From the NCBI RefSeq assembly GCF_039871975.1, contig NZ_JBDPLL010000001.1: 64,000 nt of DNA. One strand, 5' to 3'. Of the stretch, positions 10,357 through 18,951 are shown in pieces. The stretch comes from Trichormus_B sp936914905. Its GTDB lineage: Bacteria > Cyanobacteriota > Cyanobacteriia > Cyanobacteriales > Nostocaceae. Each line of letters starts with the position of its first letter. The first letter of the stretch is position 1. The position numbers and the translations under genes were made by a program. The notes beneath the pieces were generated by a model, which saw nothing but the letters and a program-made list of their open reading frames with translations, did not search any database and had not been told where the DNA came from.

Positions 10357-10956
10357 ATGTCCTCGTCTTCTAATCAAAACAAAGTTTCTGAAATTTACGA
10401 TGCTCACGAAAGTAAGTTTTTAACACCGTTTCAGCGTAAGGGGTTGCTAAAAAATCTGCAATCTGATTTACAACCAGAATATCGACGCAGGATTGAAATT
10501 ATGTTGTTAGCAGATATGGGTAAATCCCAATCTCATATTTGTGAAACTATTGGCTGTTCTCAGGAGATGGCGAGGTATTGGATAGGTATAGCTGAAGCTG
10601 GTATAGCTCATAAATGGAATGAAAGAAGGATAGGTAGACCCAAGACTGTGAATAGTCAATATATTGAAAGATTGAAAGAATTAGTTAGTCATAGTCCACG
10701 TGAATACGGTTATGCTTTTGGGTATTGGACGGCTCAATGGTTAAGTAAACATTTAGCAAATGAGTTGGGGATTGAAATTAGTGATCGCCATATTAATCGC
10801 CTGCTTAAACAAATGGGACTTTCTACTAAACGCAAAAGTTCCCAGGCATCAACGAATGCACCGAATCAGGATTCTGGTATCACGATTTGCGATTTGCAAT
10901 CTAATTCCGAACCTAGTTTTAATTGGTCATTTAATTTGATTCAGACCAATAACTAA
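10357..10956 (+). CDS. Helix-turn-helix DNA-binding protein, IS630-N-terminus-like
   Basis: The product from the ATG at 10357 has 199 residues; an upstream TTG at 10318 is in frame but less likely. Residues about 45-75 form a helix-turn-helix (LLADMGKSQSHICETIGCSQ). A second winged-helix unit follows (YGYAFGYWTAQWLSKHLANE ... ISDRHINRLLKQMGLSTKRK). The arrangement resembles the DNA-binding half of IS630/Tc1-type transposases, but no DDE catalytic domain follows and the tail is low complexity. It ends 21 bases before the exporter gene, so the two are probably co-transcribed. It may be a domesticated transposase fragment serving as regulator of the peptide locus; that role is inferred from position only. 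Confidence 0.7.
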   Translation: MSSSSNQNKVSEIYDAHESKFLTPFQRKGLLKNLQSDLQPEYRRRIEIMLLADMGKSQSHICETIGCSQEMARYWIGIAEAGIAHKWNERRIGRPKTVNSQYIERLKELVSHSPREYGYAFGYWTAQWLSKHLANELGIEISDRHINRLLKQMGLSTKRKSSQASTNAPNQDSGITICDLQSNSEPSFNWSFNLIQTNN

Positions 10957-10977
10957 TATTGCGAGCGAGGTAAGGAA

Positions 10978-13900
10978 ATGCCATCAGCGCTTTCTCAGTC
11001 ATATTTAGCAACACAAATTAGCCGAGTTTTGGGTGATTCGCTATCAAATCAAGAACTTGAAAATTGTGTTCAAGCATTAGACATTATTGAACCACCAATA
11101 GCGAAACAATTTTGGATCTCAACAACAGCACCACCAGGAATTTACCTGGTTTTGTCTGGTAAGGTCAGGCTATTAGATAGTGGCAGTAATTTAATTTCAA
11201 CTTTGACTTCTGGTTCATACTTTGGGGAGTTGACTTTATTTCCCGAACAAAATTTTAGTGCTTATGTAGCCAGGGCTTCTGTAAATTTAAAAGTTGGTTA
11301 TCTTCGCCAAGAGGTAATTAATAGATTTGCGGGTGTGAGCGATGGCCTATTCATAAAGGCAGAACTTTGGGATACACTACTGTTATTGTCTCAAAACTCT
11401 GCTACACCTCGTCATGAATCGGCAGAGGAGATGCTAACAGCATTATCTCTATTTGCAAAAGAAAATATAGAAATTGGTTCTCTAAATCCTCAAGTCACCA
11501 AAAATACTAAACTATTGGTAGTGCGTCAGGGGGAATTACAACATTCTCAGGGTAGAAAATTAACGCCGGGTTACATTTATGTAAATCCCCACAAGACAAA
11601 GTGGCAAGCAACACAACCGAGCAGAGTATACATTTTGCGTGATGCTGATTTGCAAACAGCACTACAACATTGGCCGCAATTAAGTAGGTTAATTGATGTA
11701 GAGAATGAGCCAATTACAGAACCAATCAAGCGTGAAGTTAAGGCTAAAAGCCGCAATGTGATTCAATTTCCCCAAACCACAATCCAGGAAAAATTACAAC
11801 CAAAACAAAACCAAAAATACTTTCCTAGTCCTACTGTCACCGCTGCAAATTGGTGGTGTAAACTTAGTAAACGCTATCCGTTTTTTGAACAACAAAGCGC
11901 CTCTGATTGTGGTGCCGCTTGTTTGGTAATGATTAGTCGTTATTGGGGTAAGAATTTTACCATTAATCGCTTGCGAGAGCTAGCCAATGTTAACCGTGCT
12001 GGTGCATCTATGCGGAGTTTAACTGCGGCGGCTGAAAGTATCGGTTTTGCTACTCGTCCAGTGAAGGCCAGTTTAGATAAACTGGCACAACAACCCTTAC
12101 CTGCGATTGCACACTGGGAGGGTAAACATTACATCGTAGTCTATGAAATTACCAAAAAATGGGTAATTGTCGCCGATCCTGCTATCGGTCAACGTAATCT
12201 ATCTATTGGAGAATTTAAAGCCGGTTGGACTGGTTATGCATTGTTATTACAACCAACAAACTCACTTCAAATAATCCCAGAAGCTAACACACCATTTTGG
12301 CAGTTATTTGAGTTAGTAAAACCTCATTCTCAGGTACTACTAGAAGTATTTCTTGCTTCATTGTTAATTCAAGTATTTGGATTGGTAACACCTTTATTTA
12401 CTCAACTATTATTAGACAGAGTAATTGTCCAAGGTAGCACCGTCACTTTAAATACTGTTGGCTTTGGGTTACTCATTTTTACCTTATTTCGTGTTGTTAT
12501 CAATGGACTCAGACAATATTTACTAGACCACACAGCTAACAGAATCAGTGTGGCGTTGATGGTAGGTTTTATTAAACATACCTTTCGTTTACCTTTGTCA
12601 TTTTTTGAATCTCGTTATGTTGGTGATATTGTTTCTCGTGTCCAAGAAAATCAAAAAATCCAGCGTTTCTTAACTGGTGAAGCACTGTCTATTATTTTAG
12701 ATTTTTTGACAGTGTTTATCTACATTGGTTTGATGTTTTGGTACAGTCCATCAATGGCTTTATTGGTTTTAGCAATTGTACCACCCTTTGTATTACTAGC
12801 CCTCTTTGCCACACCTTTTTTAAGACGAATTAGTCGTGAGGTTTTTACGGCGGTGACAAAAGAGAATAGTTACTTAATTCAAAGTCTGACAGGAATTTCT
12901 TCTATTCGCTCAATGGCTATTGAACAAACAGTAAGATGGCGTTGGGAAGAATTGCTGAATAATTTGACTAAGAAAAACTTTAGTCTTCAAGTAATTGGAA
13001 ACCAACTGGAGATTATTAGTTCTACAATTCAAGCTATAGCCAGTGCAGGACTATTATGGTTTGGAGCATGGTTAGTGATTCAGAACCAGTTAACCATTGG
13101 ACAGCTAGTAGCTTTTAATATGTTACTAGGTAACGTTATTCAGCCTTTTCAAAGGCTAGTTGGTTTGTGGAATCAGTTACAAGAAGTGATAGTTTCTACA
13201 GAACGAATTAATGATGTTTTAGAAGCAAAACCAGAAGAGGATCCAGTAGTTCACTCACGTCAAATATTACCTAGATTACGTGGTCATTTGCATTTTGACA
13301 ATGTAACTTTTCGCTATCATACCGAAAGCGATATTAACATCCTGGAGAATCTGAGTTTTGAGATTTTGCCTGAACAAACTGTTGCAGTTGTAGGGCGGAG
13401 TGGTTCAGGAAAAACGACTCTTTCTAAGTTGATTTTGGGTTTATATCCAGCGACAGATGGCCGAGTATTAATTGACAATCAAGATGTGACTAGTATTTCT
13501 CTACATTCATTGCGATCGCAAATAGGAGTTGTTGACCAAGATACATTTTTATTTGGCGGTACAATTCGAGAAAATATTAGCATAGCTCATCCAGAAGCTA
13601 CCCTAGAAGAAATTATTGAAGCAGCTCAACTTGCAGGTGCAGATGAGTTTATTAAACGCATGGCTATGGGTTATGAAACCCAAATCGGTGAAGGTGGAGG
13701 AATGTTATCAGGGGGACAACGCCAACGTCTAGCAATAGCTCGTGCATTATTAGGAAGTCCGCGCCTTTTGATATTAGATGAGGCCACCAGTCATCTTGAT
13801 GCAGAATCTGAGCGCATTATTCAGAATAATCTGAAAACAATTCTCAAAGGACGCACCAGTTTTATTATTGCCCATCGTCTTTCCAGCGTACGTCATGCTG

Positions 13901-14019
13901 ACCTAATTTTAGTTTTAGATAGGGGCATTCTAGTTGAAAGTGGCACTCATGAAGAATTAATTCTCAAGAGAGGACATTATTACTATCTCAATCAACAACA
14001 ACTAGCCTCAACAGGCTAA
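10978..14019 (+). CDS. cNMP-domain / C39-peptidase / ABC exporter (HetC-like PCAT)
   Basis: This 1013-residue protein should cleave double-glycine leader peptides and export the cores across the inner membrane. Domains in order: cyclic-nucleotide-binding-like fold (about 40-130, motif GSYFGE at 79-84); C39 peptidase with Cys311 (SASDCGAACL), His384 (HWEGKHYIVV) and Asp400 (VADPA) all present; six-helix ABC membrane region (about 440-740); ABC ATPase with Walker A GRSGSGKTT (806-814), signature LSGGQ (910-914), LLILDEATSHLD and the His switch IIAHRLS. HetC of Anabaena has the same layout, so a hetC orthologue or one of its paralogues is meant; the peptide genes nearby favour a dedicated RiPP exporter. 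A good ribosome site (GAGGTAAGG) precedes the ATG. Confidence 0.93.
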   Translation: MPSALSQSYLATQISRVLGDSLSNQELENCVQALDIIEPPIAKQFWISTTAPPGIYLVLSGKVRLLDSGSNLISTLTSGSYFGELTLFPEQNFSAYVARASVNLKVGYLRQEVINRFAGVSDGLFIKAELWDTLLLLSQNSATPRHESAEEMLTALSLFAKENIEIGSLNPQVTKNTKLLVVRQGELQHSQGRKLTPGYIYVNPHKTKWQATQPSRVYILRDADLQTALQHWPQLSRLIDVENEPITEPIKREVKAKSRNVIQFPQTTIQEKLQPKQNQKYFPSPTVTAANWWCKLSKRYPFFEQQSASDCGAACLVMISRYWGKNFTINRLRELANVNRAGASMRSLTAAAESIGFATRPVKASLDKLAQQPLPAIAHWEGKHYIVVYEITKKWVIVADPAIGQRNLSIGEFKAGWTGYALLLQPTNSLQIIPEANTPFWQLFELVKPHSQVLLEVFLASLLIQVFGLVTPLFTQLLLDRVIVQGSTVTLNTVGFGLLIFTLFRVVINGLRQYLLDHTANRISVALMVGFIKHTFRLPLSFFESRYVGDIVSRVQENQKIQRFLTGEALSIILDFLTVFIYIGLMFWYSPSMALLVLAIVPPFVLLALFATPFLRRISREVFTAVTKENSYLIQSLTGISSIRSMAIEQTVRWRWEELLNNLTKKNFSLQVIGNQLEIISSTIQAIASAGLLWFGAWLVIQNQLTIGQLVAFNMLLGNVIQPFQRLVGLWNQLQEVIVSTERINDVLEAKPEEDPVVHSRQILPRLRGHLHFDNVTFRYHTESDINILENLSFEILPEQTVAVVGRSGSGKTTLSKLILGLYPATDGRVLIDNQDVTSISLHSLRSQIGVVDQDTFLFGGTIRENISIAHPEATLEEIIEAAQLAGADEFIKRMAMGYETQIGEGGGMLSGGQRQRLAIARALLGSPRLLILDEATSHLDAESERIIQNNLKTILKGRTSFIIAHRLSSVRHADLILVLDRGILVESGTHEELILKRGHYYYLNQQQLASTG

Positions 14020-14096
14020 ATCAGTTAACAGTTATCAGTTATCAGTGAATTGGGTTAGGTATTTTTAATTCAAAATCGCTAATCTCCAACTCAAAC

Positions 14097-14124
14097 TTAG
14101 AGACGTTGTATACAACGTCTCTAA
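14097..14124. repeat. Perfect 28-bp palindrome after the exporter gene
   Basis: TTAGAGACGTTGTA is followed directly by its reverse complement TACAACGTCTCTAA. AGAGACGTTG-type palindromes are recurrent intergenic repeats in Nostocales. It lies 77 bases after the exporter stop and could form a transcript hairpin, but no T-run follows. Confidence 0.8.
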
Positions 14125-14262
14125 TATATATGCTTCATTTACAACTTATATTCAAGATTCCATCAGGGAATTTTATCCGCATTAATCTGCGTTGATCTGC
14201 GGTTAATTATTCATGGGTAACAGTTTTTCCAAAACACTAATATTATTAATTCAAATCTGGTT

Positions 14263-15789
14263 ATGCCACAGTCAACTTACAATTCATCATCTACTCTTTT
14301 TATCTCAGGACAGGTCAAATCTTCATCTAGTCTACATGAGACACAAACAGGAGGTAAAACTAACAACTGGTTTTATGGTACAGAAGAATTATTAGATGCT
14401 TTACCCAAAGCCTGGACACGCTCAATGCTGTATTTACTGATTAGTTTTACAGTAGTAGCTTTGCCTTGGGCAATGTTTACTAAAGTTGATGAAACTGGAA
14501 ATGCTAGTGGCAGAATAGAACCTAAAGGATCAACCCAAAAATTAGATAGTGTAGTTACTGGTAGTGTTATTGCTGTCAATGTGAAAGAAGGTACAAATGT
14601 TAGAGCTGGACAGGTTTTAGTAGAAATTGAGTCTGAAGTTCTGCAGACAGAAATTCAACAAACTCAAGCTAAATTAGAAGGTTTAGTAAATCGTCAGGTA
14701 CAATTAGACCTACTCAAAAATCAGGTATTGTTGGCGATTAATATTCAAGAACAACAAAATCAATCTCAAAGTTTAGAAAAACTAGCTCAACTTAATCAAG
14801 CACGGCAAAACTTGGATGCTAAACACAGTGCATATCATTTGCAGCAACTGGAAAAATCTACTCAGATTGATCAAGTAAAACAGAACATACATTCTACTCA
14901 AATTTCTCATCGGTTATCCAAACGTCGTTTGAGTAGAGATTTATTAGAAGTTAAACGTTATCGTCTACTGTTACAGGAAGGTGCAATTCCTCAAACCAGA
15001 TTTGTAGAAGTAGAAAAAACAGCAGAAGACAGCGAACGTTTGCAGGAAGAAGCTAAAGCTAATATCCAACAAGCTGAGTTGCGTCTACAGGAAGAGTTAA
15101 GTCAATATCATTCAATGATGAGTCAAGCTCAGTCAGATGTTAAACAGGCAAAATTCCGTTTACAAGAAGAGGAAAATAGCTATCAAAGTGTAGTGCAAGC
15201 AGGTAAACTCACATTACTAAAAAATCAGGAACAACTTAAAGATTTGCAAACACAAATTACTTCCTTGAAATCAGAAATTGCTCAAACTAAGAGTCAGATT
15301 ATATCATTAAAGTTGCAGTTACAGCAACGAGTAGTGCGATCACCTATTGATGGGACAATCTTTGAATTACCCATTAAAAAGCCAGGTTCTGTAGTGCAAC
15401 CAGGACAAATGATGGCGCAAATTGCGCCCAAAGGTGCGGTTTTAATTTTGAAAGCAGAAATGCCCAGCCAGCAAAGTGGTTTTCTGAAGGAGGGAATGCC
15501 AGTCAAAATTAAATTTGATGCTTATCCTTTCCAAGAATATGGTGTGATGCAAGGGTGCGTCACTTGGATTTCACCTGATTCTAGAATTCAGGAAAATGGA
15601 CCGACCAGTCGGGAAACATATCAGTTAGAAATTGCATTGGCTCAACCTTATATTCAAACTGGTAATAAACGCATTTTTCTAACACCAGGTCAGACAGCAA
15701 CCGCTGAAGTCATTGTCCGTCAGCGTCGAGTCATTGACTTTATCTTAGATCCTTTCAAAAAACTACAAAAGAATGGTCTAGAACTTTAG
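14263..15789 (+). CDS. HlyD-family periplasmic adaptor of the exporter
   Basis: The 508-residue protein has one N-terminal transmembrane helix (about 55-75, YLLISFTVVALPWAMF). A lipoyl-like half motif follows (GSVIAVNVKEGTNVRAGQVL), then about 230 residues of glutamine-rich coiled coil, the second lipoyl half (RVVRSPIDGTIFELPIKKPG) and a C-terminal beta barrel (LTPGQTATAEVIVRQRRVID). Such proteins link an inner-membrane ABC exporter to the outer membrane. It lies 243 bases after the peptidase-ABC gene on the same strand. The gap contains a palindrome, so the operon may be partly uncoupled. The ribosome site before the ATG is weak. Confidence 0.9.
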   Translation: MPQSTYNSSSTLFISGQVKSSSSLHETQTGGKTNNWFYGTEELLDALPKAWTRSMLYLLISFTVVALPWAMFTKVDETGNASGRIEPKGSTQKLDSVVTGSVIAVNVKEGTNVRAGQVLVEIESEVLQTEIQQTQAKLEGLVNRQVQLDLLKNQVLLAINIQEQQNQSQSLEKLAQLNQARQNLDAKHSAYHLQQLEKSTQIDQVKQNIHSTQISHRLSKRRLSRDLLEVKRYRLLLQEGAIPQTRFVEVEKTAEDSERLQEEAKANIQQAELRLQEELSQYHSMMSQAQSDVKQAKFRLQEEENSYQSVVQAGKLTLLKNQEQLKDLQTQITSLKSEIAQTKSQIISLKLQLQQRVVRSPIDGTIFELPIKKPGSVVQPGQMMAQIAPKGAVLILKAEMPSQQSGFLKEGMPVKIKFDAYPFQEYGVMQGCVTWISPDSRIQENGPTSRETYQLEIALAQPYIQTGNKRIFLTPGQTATAEVIVRQRRVIDFILDPFKKLQKNGLEL

Positions 15790-15813
15790 AAACTAGACAT
15801 CATGAATAACAGG

Positions 15814-15842
15814 ATTCCCGATTTCTGAGATAAATCGGGAAT
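15814..15842 (+). repeat. Hairpin between adaptor and foldase genes
   Basis: ATTCCCGATTT and AAATCGGGAAT form an 11-bp perfect stem around CTGAGAT. No T-run follows, so it is more likely an intergenic repeat or an mRNA-processing structure than a strong terminator. A related CCCGA hairpin lies at 21536-21558. Confidence 0.6.
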
Positions 15843-15943
15843 ATGAGCATTGAGGTCTTCATTACATAAGTTAATTAAATTTAATTCTCAACACAAATCG
15901 AGAACTTAAGATTATAAATAGCTAAGGATTGAGGAATTAGACT

Positions 15944-16729
15944 ATGTCAAAAGTTATGACTGTTTCTCCCGAAGATATTCTTAATCATGTAAAAATAACT
16001 TGCCAAATACCTAGTCTATTAGAAGCGATTACCAGCAGAAAAATTATTTTTGATACTGCTGTTCAAGAAGGTATTCAAATCGAAATTGAAGAACTACAAC
16101 AAGCAGCAGATAGTATCAGGTTAACCAATAAACTGATTAAAGCAGAAGACACTTGGGCTTGGTTAGAAAAACATTATCTTTCTTTGGATAACTTTGAAGA
16201 AATTGCCCAGTTCAATCTACTATCAGCCAAATTGGCTAATCATTTATTTGCGGATCAAGTTGAACCATTTTTTTATGCTCACCAACTCGATTACACTGGA
16301 GCAGTAACTTATGAAGTAATATTAGATGATGAAGATTTAGCTTTAGAAATATTTTATGCTCTGCAAGAGGGAGAAATAAGTTTCCAAGAAATTGCTCGTC
16401 AATATATTGAAAATACAGAAATTCGTCGTGCTGGAGGATATCAAGGTATTCGACAACGTAGCGATTTTAGACCAGAAATAGCATCGGCAATTTTTGCAGC
16501 TAATCCACCGCAAATTCTCAAACCTATAATTACTCCTAAAGGAGCGCATATTATTATGGTTGAAGAAATTATTAAACCCCATTTAAATGAACAGATGCGC
16601 TTAAAAATTATGGGAGAGTTATTTACAAATTGGTTAAAACAACAACTTAATACATTAGAAATTGTTGCTAAACTCATAGGAAATCAAAATTCCCCATCTT
16701 CTTCAGAGAAGTTGAGTGAAGCCAGCTAA
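15944..16729 (+). CDS. Parvulin/SurA-type peptidyl-prolyl isomerase
   Basis: The 261-residue product has an N-terminal helical chaperone-like region (residues 1-120). A divergent parvulin (PpiC) domain follows, seen in EGEISFQEIARQYIENTEIR, GGYQGIRQRSDFRPEIASAI and IITPKGAHIIMVEEI. No signal peptide is visible, so it probably works in the cytoplasm before export unless exported by another route. Parvulin-like genes beside HlyD and peptidase-ABC genes recur in cyanobacterial bacteriocin-type loci, which supports a role in keeping precursors export-competent. It starts 155 bases after the adaptor gene, with GAGGAAT upstream of its ATG. Confidence 0.82.
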   Translation: MSKVMTVSPEDILNHVKITCQIPSLLEAITSRKIIFDTAVQEGIQIEIEELQQAADSIRLTNKLIKAEDTWAWLEKHYLSLDNFEEIAQFNLLSAKLANHLFADQVEPFFYAHQLDYTGAVTYEVILDDEDLALEIFYALQEGEISFQEIARQYIENTEIRRAGGYQGIRQRSDFRPEIASAIFAANPPQILKPIITPKGAHIIMVEEIIKPHLNEQMRLKIMGELFTNWLKQQLNTLEIVAKLIGNQNSPSSSEKLSEAS

Positions 16730-17088
16730 TATAACTTCCGATTGGGAATCCCTTACTGTATCAGGTTTAGAGCAATACTATTTGTCACAATTATTGTTCA
16801 AATTGGTATATAAGTAGGAAGGCACAGAAAACTGTAGACGCGCAGCGACTTATCGGACAGAAGTATGTAACAAAAAATAAAATTCCCCAAAACCTCTTCC
16901 CTATTGCATAAGTGCCTCTTGCCCTTTGGGTTCTCCAGTCCCCCCCTGCGGGAAGGCAAAGTGCCTACATGGGGGAAACTACACCACTTGCTTTATACCA
17001 GGAAACTGGTCTACCTCAGTGGCTCCCCAAGACCGTGCTGGTTCAGCTCTTGCCTTGTCATAATGTTAATTTTTAACACCCATCTACT

Positions 17089-17216
17089 TATAGGAATTCG
17101 CTTTGATTCCTGATAGCTTCCGTGGTCTAAGCCATAATTACTCGTAGATGCAGGGAATAGGAAAGAAGTAATAAAAGTGTACTGAGTTTTTTCAAAAATC
17201 AAATAAGAATCCTATA
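17089..17216. mobile_element. 128-bp TATAGGAAT-type miniature element
   Basis: The left end TATAGGAATTCGCTTTGATT and the right end AATCAAATAAGAATCCTATA are imperfect inverted repeats with the core TATAGGA...TTTGATT. The shared TTTGATTCCTGATAGCTT block links it to the shorter copy at 9304-9353. There is no transposase. It sits between the convergent foldase and hetP-like genes. Confidence 0.55.
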
Positions 17217-17246
17217 TTTAATATACTTTAACCTAACAATTTTTAG

Positions 17247-17280
17247 ATCCCCGACTTCTTAGAGAAACGGGGATATTTTT
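17247..17280. terminator. Bidirectional terminator-like hairpin
   Basis: ATCCCCG (17247-17253) pairs with CGGGGAT (17268-17274), followed on the + strand by ATTTTT. On the - strand the hairpin is followed by TCTAAAAATTG. It lies between the foldase gene and the convergent hetP-like gene, where a two-way terminator would be expected. Confidence 0.6.
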
Positions 17281-17396
17281 GTTTATAATTTCCCAGATAA
17301 GTTCGGTGGATCTTTCATCAGAGGATGATTCATTATAGGAATTCGTCGCAATTGAAATTTGCACAATTCCCAATAGACATCTCCAATTACCCAACT

Positions 17397-17699
17397 TTAA
17401 TTTGAGCTATGTTTCTCATTATTTAAATTAATCCAGTTGAGTTTTACACCTGGTAGTTTTAATTTTTTATCATTAATTGAATCATGATTATCTTCAGCAA
17501 AGATATAGTTTTCTTGGATTAATTTACTGTAAGTTTCATGGGGTATATAGTCTAGAGGATCGCATCCAGAAAAATGGAGAAATAGAATACAAGCCCAGGA
17601 ATATTTACCAAGGATGATAGCTTTGATAATCTCTTGAAATTGTGATTGGTTAAATATCTTATTTAATTGTTTATTTTGTTCGTAGTTTTCTTTAATCAT
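17397..17699 (-). CDS. Short HetP-family protein
   Basis: The 100-residue product contains the HetP block: AIILGKYSWACILFLHFSGC, then DPLDYIPHETYSKLIQEN. This aligns with GKYSWACVLMLRF...YIPYRTYNRLLKEN of the gene at 7678. Short HetP paralogues of about this size exist in Anabaena (the asl1930 type) and modulate the timing of heterocyst commitment. A HetC-like transporter also lies close to that gene in PCC 7120, as far as I recall. Here it is the last gene of the - strand set, 107 bases after the HopA1-like gene. Whether it belongs functionally to the peptide locus is unknown. Confidence 0.8.
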   Translation of the reverse strand: MIKENYEQNKQLNKIFNQSQFQEIIKAIILGKYSWACILFLHFSGCDPLDYIPHETYSKLIQENYIFAEDNHDSINDKKLKLPGVKLNWINLNNEKHSSN

Positions 17700-17806
17700 T
17701 CTATTAGCTCCTGTATGTGCAGTTAACCTAATTTATTAACTTTACTAGCTCCGACAAAAATCATCTGCATTTAATCATTAGACATGATGATCAATGCTTA
17801 ATGCTA

Positions 17807-18904
17807 TTAAGAAAACGGAGTGTAAATATCCTCAGAGTCAGCATTAAGATAAGGACGTTGTAACTGAATCCTATGTGATGCGAACTGCTTAAAAATAGAT
17901 ACTATTCTTTTATCTGGACTATGCTCACCTTGCTGCCAAGCAGCAATTAAACCATTAGCTATAATTTGACAACGATTTGTACCAAAACTTTCTTGATCAC
18001 CAAATTTTTGCTTTGGTTCTTCTGCACAAGCTAACCCCGGTGCTAATTGCTTAGTAAATAAAGGCACTTGTTCATCAAAATAGGATTGATTATCTGCATA
18101 GATTCTTTCTAATGCTGGGTGAACTATCTCATATTGGTCTTTGTTAAAGTAAAGCACGGCTGAGTCATAACGTCCATAATCGGAAGGATTATATAGTGCC
18201 TTGAAGGAAAAAGAAATGGGAATATTATTTAGTTGCGCTGTTAAACTTTCCATGATGGCAGCTGCCCCTTCTGGTGTTAAATTGAAGTAAATTCGCGTAA
18301 TATTATGACCATTTTGGGAGCCTGCATTAGCTACGGCCATATAAAACCCTTTTTGTACCAAATTCTTTGGCATTTTGATAGATACAAACTTACCAACAGT
18401 TACCTCTTGGGTTGTTGGTAAGAGATGCAAATTTGGATCAACGTGCAGTGTTAACCCATTCTTATGCACTGCGAAAGTACCATCCGTTTCTTCCCTGACC
18501 ACCTGCCAGTTATGACTCCAGTAGCCTTCACTTTTGTTCCTGGTATGTAAGCGATCGTAAAATTCTAAATCTATGCCGAATAAGTTCTTATTTTCAAGAT
18601 TTTGGTGAATTTTCCTATTGCTTTCCTTCTCATCAGCACTGACAATAGGCTTTGAGGCAACGTTATAATAAACACTGTATATAAAATTACGTAGTTGTAG
18701 TTTTAAATGCTGTTGCTGCATCTCTAATGGTAACTGCTCAAAGCGAGGTATGACTGACTCTGGCAAAGCTATGGTTTTGTGCTTTGGATGTTTAATACAG
18801 TGGTGAGATGCAATTTCAATCTGAGTCACAATATCTTGCAGTGATATTTGCAATTGTTCTGGCAATTCGGACAGTTGTGTATGGAGTGAATCTAATAGTT
18901 GCAT
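17807..18904 (-). CDS. HopA1-family lyase-like protein (LanY/TvaD type)
   Basis: From the ATG at 18904 the product has 365 residues. An in-frame ATG at 19033 would give 408 but would overlap the kinase gene by 82 bases. Recognisable HopA1-family blocks are NFIYSVYYNV, FGIDLEFYDRLHTRNKSEGY, the FVSIKMPKNLVQKGFYMAVA region followed by RIYFNLTPEGAAAIM, and FKALYNPSDYGRYDSAVLYF, plus the C-terminal SFGTNRCQIIANGLI. In thioamitide (TvaD) and class V lanthipeptide (LxmY) pathways, such proteins are thought to eliminate phosphate from phospho-Ser/Thr to give dehydroamino acids. It follows the kinase gene directly, the pairing expected for that chemistry. Assignment to the family is firm; the reaction here is inferred. 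Confidence 0.82.
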   Translation of the reverse strand: MQLLDSLHTQLSELPEQLQISLQDIVTQIEIASHHCIKHPKHKTIALPESVIPRFEQLPLEMQQQHLKLQLRNFIYSVYYNVASKPIVSADEKESNRKIHQNLENKNLFGIDLEFYDRLHTRNKSEGYWSHNWQVVREETDGTFAVHKNGLTLHVDPNLHLLPTTQEVTVGKFVSIKMPKNLVQKGFYMAVANAGSQNGHNITRIYFNLTPEGAAAIMESLTAQLNNIPISFSFKALYNPSDYGRYDSAVLYFNKDQYEIVHPALERIYADNQSYFDEQVPLFTKQLAPGLACAEEPKQKFGDQESFGTNRCQIIANGLIAAWQQGEHSPDKRIVSIFKQFASHRIQLQRPYLNADSEDIYTPFS

Positions 18905-18951
18905 GGCTGTAGGGTGTGTAGTGTAGGGAAAAATTAGTCCAAAGTCCAAAG

